A DNA stretch of 59,791 nt. It comes from Thermoplasmata archaeon. Its GTDB lineage: Archaea > Thermoplasmatota > Thermoplasmata > Lutacidiplasmatales > UBA184. A program made the translations under genes and the position numbers. The stretch is from positions 1-59,791 of the forward strand of contig JAKIWQ010000007.1 in NCBI GenBank assembly GCA_022749935.1. The letters are read 5' to 3'. The notes beneath the pieces were generated by a model that saw only the letters and a list, made by a program, of their open reading frames with translations, had not been told where the DNA came from and did no database searches. This document shows, in pieces, positions 32,658 through 41,830 of this stretch (position 1 is the first letter of the stretch; each line of letters begins with the position of its first letter).

Positions 32658-34100
32658 GTGGCGCCCCGACCCCGGGTACCTCGGCCGGGCCGCGCGACCG
32701 ACGGGGTCCGCGAGTACCTCGAAGGCCACCCCAGCGTCCGGCGGGCGCTCGCGCTCGGACTGGTCAACGACGCCGCGCTCGCACGGCGGATACGGACGGA
32801 GTCGGGGGACCGGCTCTCGTTCGAAGCGGTCGCGGTCGCCCTGCGGCGTTCCGAGCGGACCGCCACCTCGGCCGACTCCTCGCACGTGGCCGTCTCTCTC
32901 CTCACGGGCGGGATCACCCTCGAACTCCGCACCGGCTACTCGGTCCTGCGGCTGCCCGACGAGGACCCGGTCCTCTCGGCCCTTCTCGCAGGACCCTGGA
33001 GCCACGGACCCCGGGGCCGCCCCGACCGGACGTTGATCCACGTCGAGGAAGGAATGCCGTACATCTCGGTCGCCCTCCCGACGGAGGCGCTCCCGCGCGT
33101 CGTCCGGACCCTTCCTCCCGGGGTCCGTCGCACGACCACCGACGGACTCGCCCTCGTGGTCCTCGAGACCCAGGGAGCGGCGAGCGATACCCCCGGGGTC
33201 ATCGCCTTCCTCTCCGACCTGCTCGGCGAACACAACCTGGTCCCGCGCCTCCTCGCCGCCGCCGGCGACCGGGTGGAGTTCCTGGCGCCGGACGCGGACG
33301 CGCGACGGATCTTCGACCTGCTGCATCGCCTGCGTCGCTCGCCCCTCCCGGCGCCCGTCCCCGAGCCCCCGCAGAAGGGTTCAAGCCCGTCCGGGGCTCG
33401 TCCGGCCCCGGGGGGACCTCCGATCGACGCGGGCGCGGAGCTTCGGACGGGGGCGGAGGTCGCCCGCCACTACGTCGCGGGCCACCCGAGCGTGGCGGAC
33501 TGCCTCGCCTACGGGGTCGTGAACGTCACCGCGCTCGCCCGACGCATCGGGGACGAGGTCGGGTTCGCCCACACCGAGGCGATCGAGGCCGCGCTCCGGC
33601 GGTGGAAACCGGAGCGAGGCCCGGCGACCAGCGTCGAGGGGCGCGTCCTTTCGGTCGTGCGAGAAAGCCGGATCGAGGTGCGCACCCGCGTCGCGCTCGT
33701 GACCGCGCCCCCGAACTGGGAGCTCCTCGCCCGCCTGGTGGAGGTCGGCCCGGCTCCGCCGGCGAACCGGCGTCGGCTCTTCCAGGTGCTGCAGAGCCCG
33801 ACCGCGGTCACCGTCCTCTGCGAAGAGGACCTCCTCGAGCCGATCCTCCAGGCGATCGGCCCTCGCCACTCGATCGTGGCCGAGCGGGGGCTCGCCGCGG
33901 TCGCGGTCCACAGCCCGGAGGCGATCCTCGAGACGCCCGGGGTCCTCGCGTTCCTCTCCGGCGCGCTCTACCGGGCCGGGCTCAACTGCCTCGAGCTCAT
34001 GAGCCTCCACCTCGAGTCGACCTTCGTCGTTCGGCAAGCGGACGCGCTCGCGACGTTCCGGGTGCTCTCCGACCTCATCCACCCCACCGCCGCGCCCTAG
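32658..34100 (+). CDS. Internally duplicated HTH-like/ACT-like protein
   Basis: A 480-aa cytosolic protein formed by tandem duplication. Each half begins with a short helical module (VREYLEGHPSVRRALALG and VARHYVAGHPSVADCLAYG, both followed by a VN.(A/T)ALARRI helix). An ACT-like alpha/beta region follows; the best conserved part is DTPGVIAFLSDLLGEHN in the first half and ETPGVLAFLSGALYRAG in the second. A Pro/Ser-rich linker (about 233-260) joins them. ACT domains usually bind small ligands such as amino acids and the helical module could bind DNA, so a ligand-responsive regulator is a reasonable guess. The start is GTG with a good Shine-Dalgarno (AGGAGG, 32647-32652), unusual in this mostly leaderless window. 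Confidence 0.75.
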   Translation: MAPRPRVPRPGRATDGVREYLEGHPSVRRALALGLVNDAALARRIRTESGDRLSFEAVAVALRRSERTATSADSSHVAVSLLTGGITLELRTGYSVLRLPDEDPVLSALLAGPWSHGPRGRPDRTLIHVEEGMPYISVALPTEALPRVVRTLPPGVRRTTTDGLALVVLETQGAASDTPGVIAFLSDLLGEHNLVPRLLAAAGDRVEFLAPDADARRIFDLLHRLRRSPLPAPVPEPPQKGSSPSGARPAPGGPPIDAGAELRTGAEVARHYVAGHPSVADCLAYGVVNVTALARRIGDEVGFAHTEAIEAALRRWKPERGPATSVEGRVLSVVRESRIEVRTRVALVTAPPNWELLARLVEVGPAPPANRRRLFQVLQSPTAVTVLCEEDLLEPILQAIGPRHSIVAERGLAAVAVHSPEAILETPGVLAFLSGALYRAGLNCLELMSLHLESTFVVRQADALATFRVLSDLIHPTAAP

Positions 34101-34110
34101 CGGCGGAGGG

Positions 34111-37100
34111 TTACCCTTCGTCCGGGGTCTCCGGCGCCGGGAGGTCGTACTCGGACGGCAGCGGGGCCGGTTCCGCCGCGGGCACCGGCTCCGATTCGGC
34201 CCCGGACCCCGGGGGGGGCTCGCGCCGGCGCCCGACCAGCCAGATGACCGCGAGCGCGAGCGCGGCGACCCCGAGGACGAGCGCTCCGGTCTCGAGGGCG
34301 CCCGTGTAGCTTACCTTGGCTTGCGCGACGACCGTCACGGCGAGCGACGCGTTCGCCGAGCGGTGGAACGGGTCGATCACCTCGACCGAGACGGTGTAGG
34401 TGCCGCTCGCGACGTAGACGTGGGTGGTCGTGTTGTCGACCGAGGTGTTGAACACGCCGTCCCCGAAGTTCCACAGGTAGGTGTACCCGGACGACGCGAC
34501 CAGCACCGCCACCTGGGCGTAGAACAACGCAGCCCCCCCGACGAAATCCCCGCTGGTCCCGCCGAGCGTGACGACGGGCGGGATGGGGATGAAGGTCGCG
34601 GAGAGGTTGCCGCTGCCGTTGACGAACAGGTGGGTCCCTCCGACCGCGACGCTGCCGCCGGTCACGAACCCCACGAACTCGCTCGTGAGGCACGGCGTCT
34701 CGGTGAGCGTGTAGTTGCCGTAGGCGAGCCCCACGACCGCCCCGTTCTGGGTCGGGACCCCGTTCAGGTCGACCCTCCCGCACCCGAGGCCATAGATCCC
34801 GACCGCCACCGGGTAGACGACCGGTACGAAGACCGCCGTGACGGTGCTCGGCCCGTTGGGGTCGATGGTGTTGTTCGCGATCTGGACGTAGGGGCTCGAC
34901 TCGAAGTAGGCGAGCTCGTAGTGGGGGCAGGCCGCCCCGGTGATGGTGTAGGTCCGGCCGTTGATGAGGCTCGCGCTCCCTCCGTTGGTGTAGGGGACGC
35001 CGTCGATGACCGCCGACCCGCACGTCGCAGGCACGGTGTCGATGAGGATGGGGACGATCGCCCCGAAGATGGCGATGATCGCGCCCGAGCCGTTCAGCGT
35101 CACCTGGCCGCCGGAGATGTTGATCGCGCCGGTGACCGACCAGGCGACGTTGCCGTACGCGGGACACGGGATGGCCTGGATCGACTCGACCGTCCCTGGG
35201 CTCAAAGTGACGAACGCGCCGTTGATGTAGTCGGTCCCGCCGAGTTCCACCGCTCCGCACCGACCGGGCTCCGTGACGATCCCGACGTAGATGGTCGGGG
35301 TCCCGAGGAGCGACACCACGAGGAGCGCGCCGGAGCCGTTGACCGTGAGGAGCGAGCCCGAGAGCGTGAGACCGCCGGAGGCCGTGAGCCCCTCCAGGTA
35401 GTGGCCGGAGCAGCTGAAGCCGGTGACGGTGTAGGAGGAGTGGTTCGAGACCGGCACGTAGACCCCGTTCGTGTAGGTCGTCCCGTCCAGCACGATCCCC
35501 CCGCACGTGGCGGGGTTCGTGTCGACGTAGACCTCGGTGAGCGCGAAGTTGTTCTCCACGACGGTCCCACCCGCGCCGGAGGCGTCGACGGTGAGGGAGG
35601 TGCCCGACACGGAGACCCCGGTCCCGACGGTGGTGAAGTTGGCCAACCCATAATGCCGGCACGGCGAGGCCGTGAGCGCGTACGCCCCCGGATAGAGGTA
35701 GAGCGACTCGCCGGTGGTGTAGACCGCTCCTCCGAGGGCGACCCCGCCGCAGGCCGCGGGGTTGGTCGCAAACGCGACCGGGGCGGTCGTGGAGGTCGGG
35801 ACGAACGTGGCGGTGAGCGTCCCGTTGCCGATCGCGACCAGGGTGTCTCCGGCGACGCTGACGTTCGCGCTCGGCGTCCATCCCCCGAACGCGTATCCGG
35901 CGCAGAGGACCGTCTGGGCGAGCGCGTGCGAGAGGCCGAAGGAGACGAGGGCGGCCGTCGCATTGGCGTACGGGGTCCCGTCGATCACGACGTTGCCGCA
36001 CGCCGCGGGAGCCACCGTGATGTCCAGGCGCTCGTTCGGGCGGACGTACGTGAAGACGGCGGTGAGATTCCCCGGCCCGGCGACGAGCAGAGTGGCGCTC
36101 TGGGACCCCCCCGCGCGGACGGAGAGGCCGCCGGTCGTCTGCCAGTACGTGAAGTTGAAGGGGTAGCAACCCGACGCGGAGATCGGCACCGGGCCCGGCC
36201 CGATCGAGAACGACGAGCCGTTCGGTCGGGGCGTACCCGCGACCGTGATGGTGCCGCACGTCCCGGGGACGATCCCGAGGTGGACCGTGAACGAAGGGAG
36301 CGGACCCCGGACCACGCGCTCGACCGCGCTCGAGATCACGATGCCCACCGCGTTGGTCGAGTTGACCTGGTAGAGGAGGACCCCGTTCGGGCCGGTGGGG
36401 ATGGTACCCGTGTACGTCGCGCCGGAGGGGCCGCCCACGCCCGTCATCGTGTCGGTGGTCCACGCGCTGCCGTTGGCCGACCAGGCGAGCGTCGTACTCC
36501 CGATCGTCCCGAGATCGGTGACGTTCACCGAGACGTTGACCGCCGTGTTCGGGCTCACGAAGCCCGCGAGGCTCGAGTCGGCGAGCCCGGTCTCGACGAA
36601 CGGGAGGAGGTCCTGGGTCCCCGGGGTGTCGAGGAACTGACGGTACGCGCCTCCCCAACTCGTGACCGTCGCGGGGTAGGTCGTCCCGAAGTCGAGCCCG
36701 GACCGGGTGAGGCTGAAGTAGGGGTAGAAGCCGTCCCCCCCGCTGTTCGTGTACTCGTAGCAGGCCGCGACCGTCACTCCGTTCGGCGGGTTCAGGTTGC
36801 ACACCCCCGACGCGGACTCGGGCAGCAGGTAGTGGTAGTCGCCCCCGTAGGTGGTCGCGTTGTAGTACTCCGGGATCCCCCAGTTCACCGGCGGGAGGGT
36901 CGGGTAGGCCGACCCGTTGTACGCGTCGCACGCGGCGAACGCGGCGCCCCCGGACGGGCAGATGTCGACCCCGACCCCGAGGCCGTACGTCTCGCCCCAC
37001 GTGAGGGAACAGCCGGACGCGCACGAGGTCCCGAACGTGGGTTCGAACGTGTAGTTCCCGGTCGTGTTGGCGTCCAGGTGGACCATCGAGGTGTTGAGGG

Positions 37101-37866
37101 TCCCGCTCGTCTCGTTGACCCACACCCGCATCCCCGTGGTCCCTTGCACCGTCCCGTCAAAGGTGACCACGAGCGGGGTTCCCCCCGTGAGGTTGGAGAA
37201 GAGCGAGATCCCCTGGTTGTTCGCCACGTCGTCGACCTCACAGTAGTACGTGCCGTTCCACGAGAGGTTCATGGTGGACGGCGGGCACCCCACCGGATGG
37301 AACGCCGTCATGTTCTCGAAGGAGAGGACCGCGAGGTGGACGCCCCACGTGAGGTTCCCCGACGAGTTGAGGCCGGGGGTGGCGAGGACTTCGAGGTAGG
37401 ATTGGTTCCACATCGAGTGCGGGTCGCCGGAGACGACCATCCCCACGTAGAGTCCTTGCTCGACCGCCTGTTGCCCCGCCGCCCCCTGGGACGGGAGCGT
37501 CCAGGGGATCGACCAGCGAGCGGCCGATCCGGCGGTTCCCGAGGCGAAGGAGGCGTGGATCTCGTCGACCGCGATGAGATGGCACGGTCCCTGGAAGTTG
37601 AAGTTGGGGTCGAGCGGCCAGACCCCGCCGGGGAGCTGCAAGTAGACCGGATAGCCGTTCGGACACGCGAGCGGCGGCGGGAGGCCCCGGGGAGCGGGGG
37701 TCGCCGTGGGAGCGGCGGGGGTTCCCGAGGTCGGCGTCAGCTCGTTCGGGTGGGCCGGGGAGGCCGAGGAGGTGGCCGCGACGAGGGGCACGGTCCCGAG
37801 GAACGAGAGGACGACCACCAGGGCGACCGCGACCCCCCGGAACCCGCGAATCCGCACGTCCTTCAC
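34111..37866 (-). CDS. Giant surface protein with seven cysteine-pair repeats and PKD domain
   Basis: A 1251-aa secreted, membrane-anchored protein. A signal peptide (about 8-32, GVAVALVVVLSFLGTVPLV) is followed by a Thr/Pro/Ala linker and a large N-terminal domain (about 65-430) with many N-x-S/T sequons. Residues about 527-1095 are seven repeats of about 80 aa, each with CG..(V/L)..(D/G)G..Y.NG and a second Cys about 30 residues later, suggesting one disulfide per repeat. A PKD domain (NFGDG, HVYVASGTYTVSV) precedes a transmembrane helix (about 1195-1215) and an acidic, Pro-rich cytosolic tail. The start is GTG in a GTGA overlap with the small gene upstream. It is the last gene of the AAA+ surface operon. 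Function unknown; adhesion or cell-wall structure is likely. Confidence 0.82.
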   Translation of the reverse strand: MKDVRIRGFRGVAVALVVVLSFLGTVPLVAATSSASPAHPNELTPTSGTPAAPTATPAPRGLPPPLACPNGYPVYLQLPGGVWPLDPNFNFQGPCHLIAVDEIHASFASGTAGSAARWSIPWTLPSQGAAGQQAVEQGLYVGMVVSGDPHSMWNQSYLEVLATPGLNSSGNLTWGVHLAVLSFENMTAFHPVGCPPSTMNLSWNGTYYCEVDDVANNQGISLFSNLTGGTPLVVTFDGTVQGTTGMRVWVNETSGTLNTSMVHLDANTTGNYTFEPTFGTSCASGCSLTWGETYGLGVGVDICPSGGAAFAACDAYNGSAYPTLPPVNWGIPEYYNATTYGGDYHYLLPESASGVCNLNPPNGVTVAACYEYTNSGGDGFYPYFSLTRSGLDFGTTYPATVTSWGGAYRQFLDTPGTQDLLPFVETGLADSSLAGFVSPNTAVNVSVNVTDLGTIGSTTLAWSANGSAWTTDTMTGVGGPSGATYTGTIPTGPNGVLLYQVNSTNAVGIVISSAVERVVRGPLPSFTVHLGIVPGTCGTITVAGTPRPNGSSFSIGPGPVPISASGCYPFNFTYWQTTGGLSVRAGGSQSATLLVAGPGNLTAVFTYVRPNERLDITVAPAACGNVVIDGTPYANATAALVSFGLSHALAQTVLCAGYAFGGWTPSANVSVAGDTLVAIGNGTLTATFVPTSTTAPVAFATNPAACGGVALGGAVYTTGESLYLYPGAYALTASPCRHYGLANFTTVGTGVSVSGTSLTVDASGAGGTVVENNFALTEVYVDTNPATCGGIVLDGTTYTNGVYVPVSNHSSYTVTGFSCSGHYLEGLTASGGLTLSGSLLTVNGSGALLVVSLLGTPTIYVGIVTEPGRCGAVELGGTDYINGAFVTLSPGTVESIQAIPCPAYGNVAWSVTGAINISGGQVTLNGSGAIIAIFGAIVPILIDTVPATCGSAVIDGVPYTNGGSASLINGRTYTITGAACPHYELAYFESSPYVQIANNTIDPNGPSTVTAVFVPVVYPVAVGIYGLGCGRVDLNGVPTQNGAVVGLAYGNYTLTETPCLTSEFVGFVTGGSVAVGGTHLFVNGSGNLSATFIPIPPVVTLGGTSGDFVGGAALFYAQVAVLVASSGYTYLWNFGDGVFNTSVDNTTTHVYVASGTYTVSVEVIDPFHRSANASLAVTVVAQAKVSYTGALETGALVLGVAALALAVIWLVGRRREPPPGSGAESEPVPAAEPAPLPSEYDLPAPETPDEG

Positions 37867-38219
37867 CCCTGGTCCTCGTCGAGGGCCGGCTCGGTCGAGG
37901 CGACCCGGCCCCGCGCGGGCGGGTGGTAGACCTCCACGCCGGGCATCTCCACGACCGGGGTCGGCCGGGGCCGGTGCCGCGCCCGTTCCGCGAGGGTGAG
38001 TCCGGCGATGAAGAGGACGGCCCCGCCGATCGCCGCGAGGTAGGAGAGGAGGACGCCGAACGGCACGCCCCGCCAGGCGGGCATCCAGATCCCGAGGACG
38101 AAGACGGCCGCCCCGATCACCGCGACGCCGAGCCAGGTGGAGGCCGGGACCGCCGACGCGCGGTCCGGCCCCCGACCCCGGGTCGGGTCCACTTCGGGGT
38201 CGCCCTCGTCGCCATCCAT
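37863..38219 (-). CDS. Small two-helix membrane protein in AAA+ surface operon
   Basis: A 118-aa protein with an acidic N-terminus (MDGDEGDPEVDP), two transmembrane helices (about 28-47 and 55-76) and a basic then acidic C-terminal tail with EVYHPPARG. No family is recognised. It starts 4 nt after the AAA+ gene stop and overlaps the start of the 1251-aa giant, so it is locked between the motor and a surface substrate candidate. An adaptor role is a guess from this position. Confidence 0.72.
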   Translation of the reverse strand: MDGDEGDPEVDPTRGRGPDRASAVPASTWLGVAVIGAAVFVLGIWMPAWRGVPFGVLLSYLAAIGGAVLFIAGLTLAERARHRPRPTPVVEMPGVEVYHPPARGRVASTEPALDEDQG

Positions 38220-38223
38220 CGTC

Positions 38224-41200
38224 CTAACCGCGCGTACCGTAGGTGCGGATGAACTCTTGGGCCCAGGTCAAGGTCTCCACCGTGATCGAGCTCTTCGTCC
38301 GTCCGAGCGCCTCGATGAGGTTCGCCATCATGACGCCCTTCACGTCCACCGCCTGGGCGACCGCGGCCGCCGAGCCGGGCGCGGCGTGGATCATGCCGGG
38401 GAGCTCCGTGAGGAGCTGGGTCCGCAGCGCGATGAGCTTGGCCTCGTCCACGAGTCCCGCGATGTCGGCGCCCGAGAACCCCGCGCTCTTCTCCGCCAGC
38501 AGGTCGAAATCGATCGGTCCCTCGACCGGCGTCCCCTTCATGTGGATCTTGAAGATGTCGCGTCGGGCATCCAGGTCCGGCGGCGGCACGTAGAAGATCT
38601 TGTCGAAACGGCCCGGCCGCAAGAGCGCCGGGTCGAGGGTCTGGGGCCGGTTGGTGGTGGCGATGATGATGACCTTGTCCTTCGGGCGCAGGCCGTCCAT
38701 CTCCGTCAGGAACTGGCTCACGGCCCGGGACACCTCGGGGGTCCGCATCGAGTCCTTGGACGCGAGCGCGTCGATCTCGTCGAAGAAGATGATGGACGGC
38801 GCGTTCTCCCGACCCCGGTAGAGGACCTCCCGGATGGCGGCCTCGCTCTGACCGGCCAGCGCGCTCACGAGCTCGGGCCCGCTCACGATCTGCATCGGGA
38901 CGTTCAACTCGTTCGCGGCGGCCCGCATGAGGTGGGTCTTCCCGCACCCGGGCGGGCCGAACAGGAGGATCCCCCGGCCCGTCTTGATCCGGTAGCTCTC
39001 CATGAGCTCCGGACGGGTGAGCGGCAATTCGACGTATTCCCGGATGGCGCTCTTGATGTCCTCGAGCCCTCCGACGTCGTCCCAGCGGACGACGATCTTC
39101 CGCTCGGTCCGCTGCGTCTGGTGCATCTTCCGCTCGTAGTCGAGCTTCATCGTGTCGTAGTCGGCGATCATCCGCAGCGAGATGGACGGCTTCATCCGGG
39201 GCGTGACGGCCCGGAAGTCGTCCATGGAGATGGCGGCGCGGGCGCCGCTCGTCATCTGCCGCCGGACGGCCACGGTGGTCGCTTCCCGGACCAAGTTCGC
39301 GAGGTCGGCGCCGGAGAACCGCTCGGTCTTCCGGGCGATCTCGGCGAGATCGATGTCGCCCTTCACCGGGCGTCCGACCAGGTGGACGTGGAGGATCTCG
39401 GTCCGCTCCTGGAAGTCGGGGGGCGGCACGTAGATGATCTTGTCGAGACGGCCCGGCCGGAGCATCGCCTGGTCGATCAGGTCGGGCTTGTTGGTCGAAC
39501 CGACGACGATGACCCCCGCCGACTTGTCGATCCCGTCCATCTCGGCGAGCAGGATCGAGAGGAGCCGGGGCGTGACGTCGTCCGCGCTGTACATGTCCCG
39601 ACGCTTGGCGATCGCGTCGATCTCATCCATGAAGAGGATGCACGGGGCCCGTTCCCGGGCCGTCCGGAGGAGCTCGGCGATCTTCCCTTCGCTCTCCCCG
39701 TACCACTTCGACATCACGTCCGAGCACTTGATCGAGATCATCTCGACGCCGAGCTCGGTCGCGAGCGCCTTCATGAGCATCGTCTTGCCGCACCCGGGCG
39801 GCCCGAAGAGCAGGATCCCCTTCGGCGGGTCGAGCTTGAACCGGGTCGTGACGTCGCGCCGGAGCAAGGGCACGATCATCGACTCCTTGATGTCGGCCTT
39901 CACGTCGTGGAGCCCACCGACCATGTCGAAGGTGACCTTGGAGAGCCCCTTCATGTCGGCGACGCGGGTCCCGACGTTCGTGCCTCCCAGCCGGGAGGTG
40001 AAGTACGCTTCGAACGCGTCGCGCAGGATGAGCGAGGCGACCACGGTCGTGATCATCGCGGGCACGAGCAGGACGACCGCGATCGACTCCCAGCCGAGGT
40101 AGCCGAAGGCGATCAGGCCACCGACCGTGCCGCCGGCGACGAGCGCGCCGGAGTAGGTCGAGGTCCGAAGCACCTTGTCGGTCGTCAGGTGGGCCCGGTC
40201 CTTCATGATGGACGTGATGAGCCAGATGGCGAGACACCAGACCCCGATCTCGGCGAGCGGGATGGGGAGCGCGCCCAGACCCCCGCCGCCGTTGGCGAGC
40301 TGGGAAAGGTTGGGGTTCAGGACGGAGGCGTACGCCGAGCCGATCGCGTTCGCCGTGAAGAACGGGAGCGGGAGCGTGGGAAGGAGCGGCGCCGAGTGCC
40401 CCGAGACGAGGCTCACGGTACCGTTCCCCCCCGGTCCGGTGAGGTAGCCGAACACCGGGAAGTTCCCGAGCGTGACGAAGAGGCTCACCAGCAGCCCTCC
40501 GGCCACGGCGACGGCGAGGCCGAGGTAGAGCGAGAACACCACCGCGAAGAACACGGGTCCCACGAACGAGAGCCCGAACGGGGCGAGGAGCAGCGTCAGG
40601 AAGACTCCCGCGCCGAACCGCCAGTCGAGCAACGAGGCGAACAGGATGGGGATGGTGGCGAACAGGAAGACGAGGCCGAGCGCCCCGGACTGGTACGCGA
40701 CGGCGGGCGTGATGAACAGGACGAGGATCAGGAGCGAGAGCTGCGGATACTTCCACGCGACCAGCATCACGGCGCCGGCGATGAGGAGGACGAACGGCCA
40801 CGGGTAGAACGGGACGAACGAGCCACCGAGGACCCCGAGGAAGCCGATGAAGAGGACCGGCAGCGTCTTCGGTTCCTTCGTCTCCTTGAGCAACCAGGCC
40901 TCGATCTTGGCGGCGTAGAGCCGTCCGATCGCAAAGAGCACGACGCCGACGCCGATGAGGAAGTAGAACAACCCGTCGTACTGGAGCGCGGGGTACCCTT
41001 GGACGTACTGGGGGGCGATGGCCGCGCCCTGCGGACCGGAAAGCCCCTGGCTCAACGCCCGGTAGCTCGCGTCGGCGGCCGCGTCGAGGGTGAGGTAGGT
41101 GCCGCTGCCGGAGGGGCCCCCGGGCAGCTGGACCGAGACGACCGTGAACGATAGGACCACCGGGGTGTTCGAGCCGATCCAGCTGACCTTCCCCTGGAGG

Positions 41201-41772
41201 GTACCGAACAGGTCGGCCGCGATCGGACCGAGGACCGGCGCGAGGGCCCCGTTGTTCTGGATGGAGGCGAACGAGAGGCTGGTCGTACCGCTCGTGGCGT
41301 TGTAGGTCGCCGACTTCACCGTATCTTGAACGACGACGGTCTGGCCGGCATGGTAGTACGAGCTTCCGAAGTAGACGTAGTTCGTCCCCTGGTCGGTCGT
41401 CAGGGTCGCGTCGGCCTGCACGAGGAAGGTCGCCGCGTCGGTCGAGTGGACGACGAGCGGATACCAGGTCACCGCGAGGCCCGCGCCCACACCGATGAAG
41501 ACGAGGGCGATGACGGCGAACGTGAGGTAGGTCCGCTGGCCGGGTCGGCGGGGCTTGCCGGTCGCGCCCGGACGGGGCGGCGCGGGGCGGCCCCCGGTCG
41601 GAGGGCGCACGGGGCCGGGAGCGCCCTTCGTCCGGGCGGCGACCGGCGCGCGCGTCGGCGGAGGTGGGGGAGGAGGGGGCGGGGGAAGGGGCTCGAGGGT
41701 CGGGTCCATCGGGTCCATCGGGACCATCGGTTCGTCGGCGGGAGCTCCCGGAGGGTTGTTTTCTGCCATCAT
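38224..41772 (-). CDS. Polytopic membrane protein fused to two CDC48-like AAA+ modules
   Basis: A 1182-aa protein. Residues 1-79 are cytosolic and Pro-rich (a run of 10 Pro near 32-41). Transmembrane helix 1 (about 83-105) is followed by an outside domain of about 160 residues with few sequons, then about nine to ten more helices (about 268-585). Two tandem AAA+ modules fill the C-terminal half. D1: Walker A GPPGCGKT (Lys663), Walker B LFMDEID (Asp716/Glu717), arginine-finger region LRPGRLDK. D2: Walker A GPPGCGKT (Lys945), Walker B FFDEID (Asp998/Glu999), LRPGRFDK. The D1 pore loop has the substrate-gripping aromatics (SKWYGESE); the D2 loop reads SALAGQSE without them. The p97-type N domain is absent. 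ATG 41772 is used; GTG 41778 and ATG 41769 are alternatives. Confidence 0.85.
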   Translation of the reverse strand: MMAENNPPGAPADEPMVPMDPMDPTLEPLPPPPPPPPPPTRAPVAARTKGAPGPVRPPTGGRPAPPRPGATGKPRRPGQRTYLTFAVIALVFIGVGAGLAVTWYPLVVHSTDAATFLVQADATLTTDQGTNYVYFGSSYYHAGQTVVVQDTVKSATYNATSGTTSLSFASIQNNGALAPVLGPIAADLFGTLQGKVSWIGSNTPVVLSFTVVSVQLPGGPSGSGTYLTLDAAADASYRALSQGLSGPQGAAIAPQYVQGYPALQYDGLFYFLIGVGVVLFAIGRLYAAKIEAWLLKETKEPKTLPVLFIGFLGVLGGSFVPFYPWPFVLLIAGAVMLVAWKYPQLSLLILVLFITPAVAYQSGALGLVFLFATIPILFASLLDWRFGAGVFLTLLLAPFGLSFVGPVFFAVVFSLYLGLAVAVAGGLLVSLFVTLGNFPVFGYLTGPGGNGTVSLVSGHSAPLLPTLPLPFFTANAIGSAYASVLNPNLSQLANGGGGLGALPIPLAEIGVWCLAIWLITSIMKDRAHLTTDKVLRTSTYSGALVAGGTVGGLIAFGYLGWESIAVVLLVPAMITTVVASLILRDAFEAYFTSRLGGTNVGTRVADMKGLSKVTFDMVGGLHDVKADIKESMIVPLLRRDVTTRFKLDPPKGILLFGPPGCGKTMLMKALATELGVEMISIKCSDVMSKWYGESEGKIAELLRTARERAPCILFMDEIDAIAKRRDMYSADDVTPRLLSILLAEMDGIDKSAGVIVVGSTNKPDLIDQAMLRPGRLDKIIYVPPPDFQERTEILHVHLVGRPVKGDIDLAEIARKTERFSGADLANLVREATTVAVRRQMTSGARAAISMDDFRAVTPRMKPSISLRMIADYDTMKLDYERKMHQTQRTERKIVVRWDDVGGLEDIKSAIREYVELPLTRPELMESYRIKTGRGILLFGPPGCGKTHLMRAAANELNVPMQIVSGPELVSALAGQSEAAIREVLYRGRENAPSIIFFDEIDALASKDSMRTPEVSRAVSQFLTEMDGLRPKDKVIIIATTNRPQTLDPALLRPGRFDKIFYVPPPDLDARRDIFKIHMKGTPVEGPIDFDLLAEKSAGFSGADIAGLVDEAKLIALRTQLLTELPGMIHAAPGSAAAVAQAVDVKGVMMANLIEALGRTKSSITVETLTWAQEFIRTYGTRG

Positions 41773-41830
41773 CGTCACACCGCGTTCTTCGTTCTCGTGC
41801 CCACGTTCACGTTCGTCCTCGCACGGACCC

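Noticed and set aside
31389-33326. A 645-codon minus-strand frame across the decarboxylase and ACT-like genes.
   Set aside because: It lies opposite recognisable genes and has shadow composition without motifs.
34321-37929. A 1202-codon open frame on the plus strand opposite the 1251-aa giant.
   Set aside because: It is Arg/Asp/Glu/Gly-rich, as expected of antisense frames in GC-rich DNA, has no domain, and the minus-strand protein has signal peptide, repeats, PKD domain and anchor.
41660-41710. Run of GGG/CCC-rich triplets that looks like a simple repeat.
   Set aside because: It is the coding sequence of the poly-proline arm of the AAA+ protein, not a separate repeat element.
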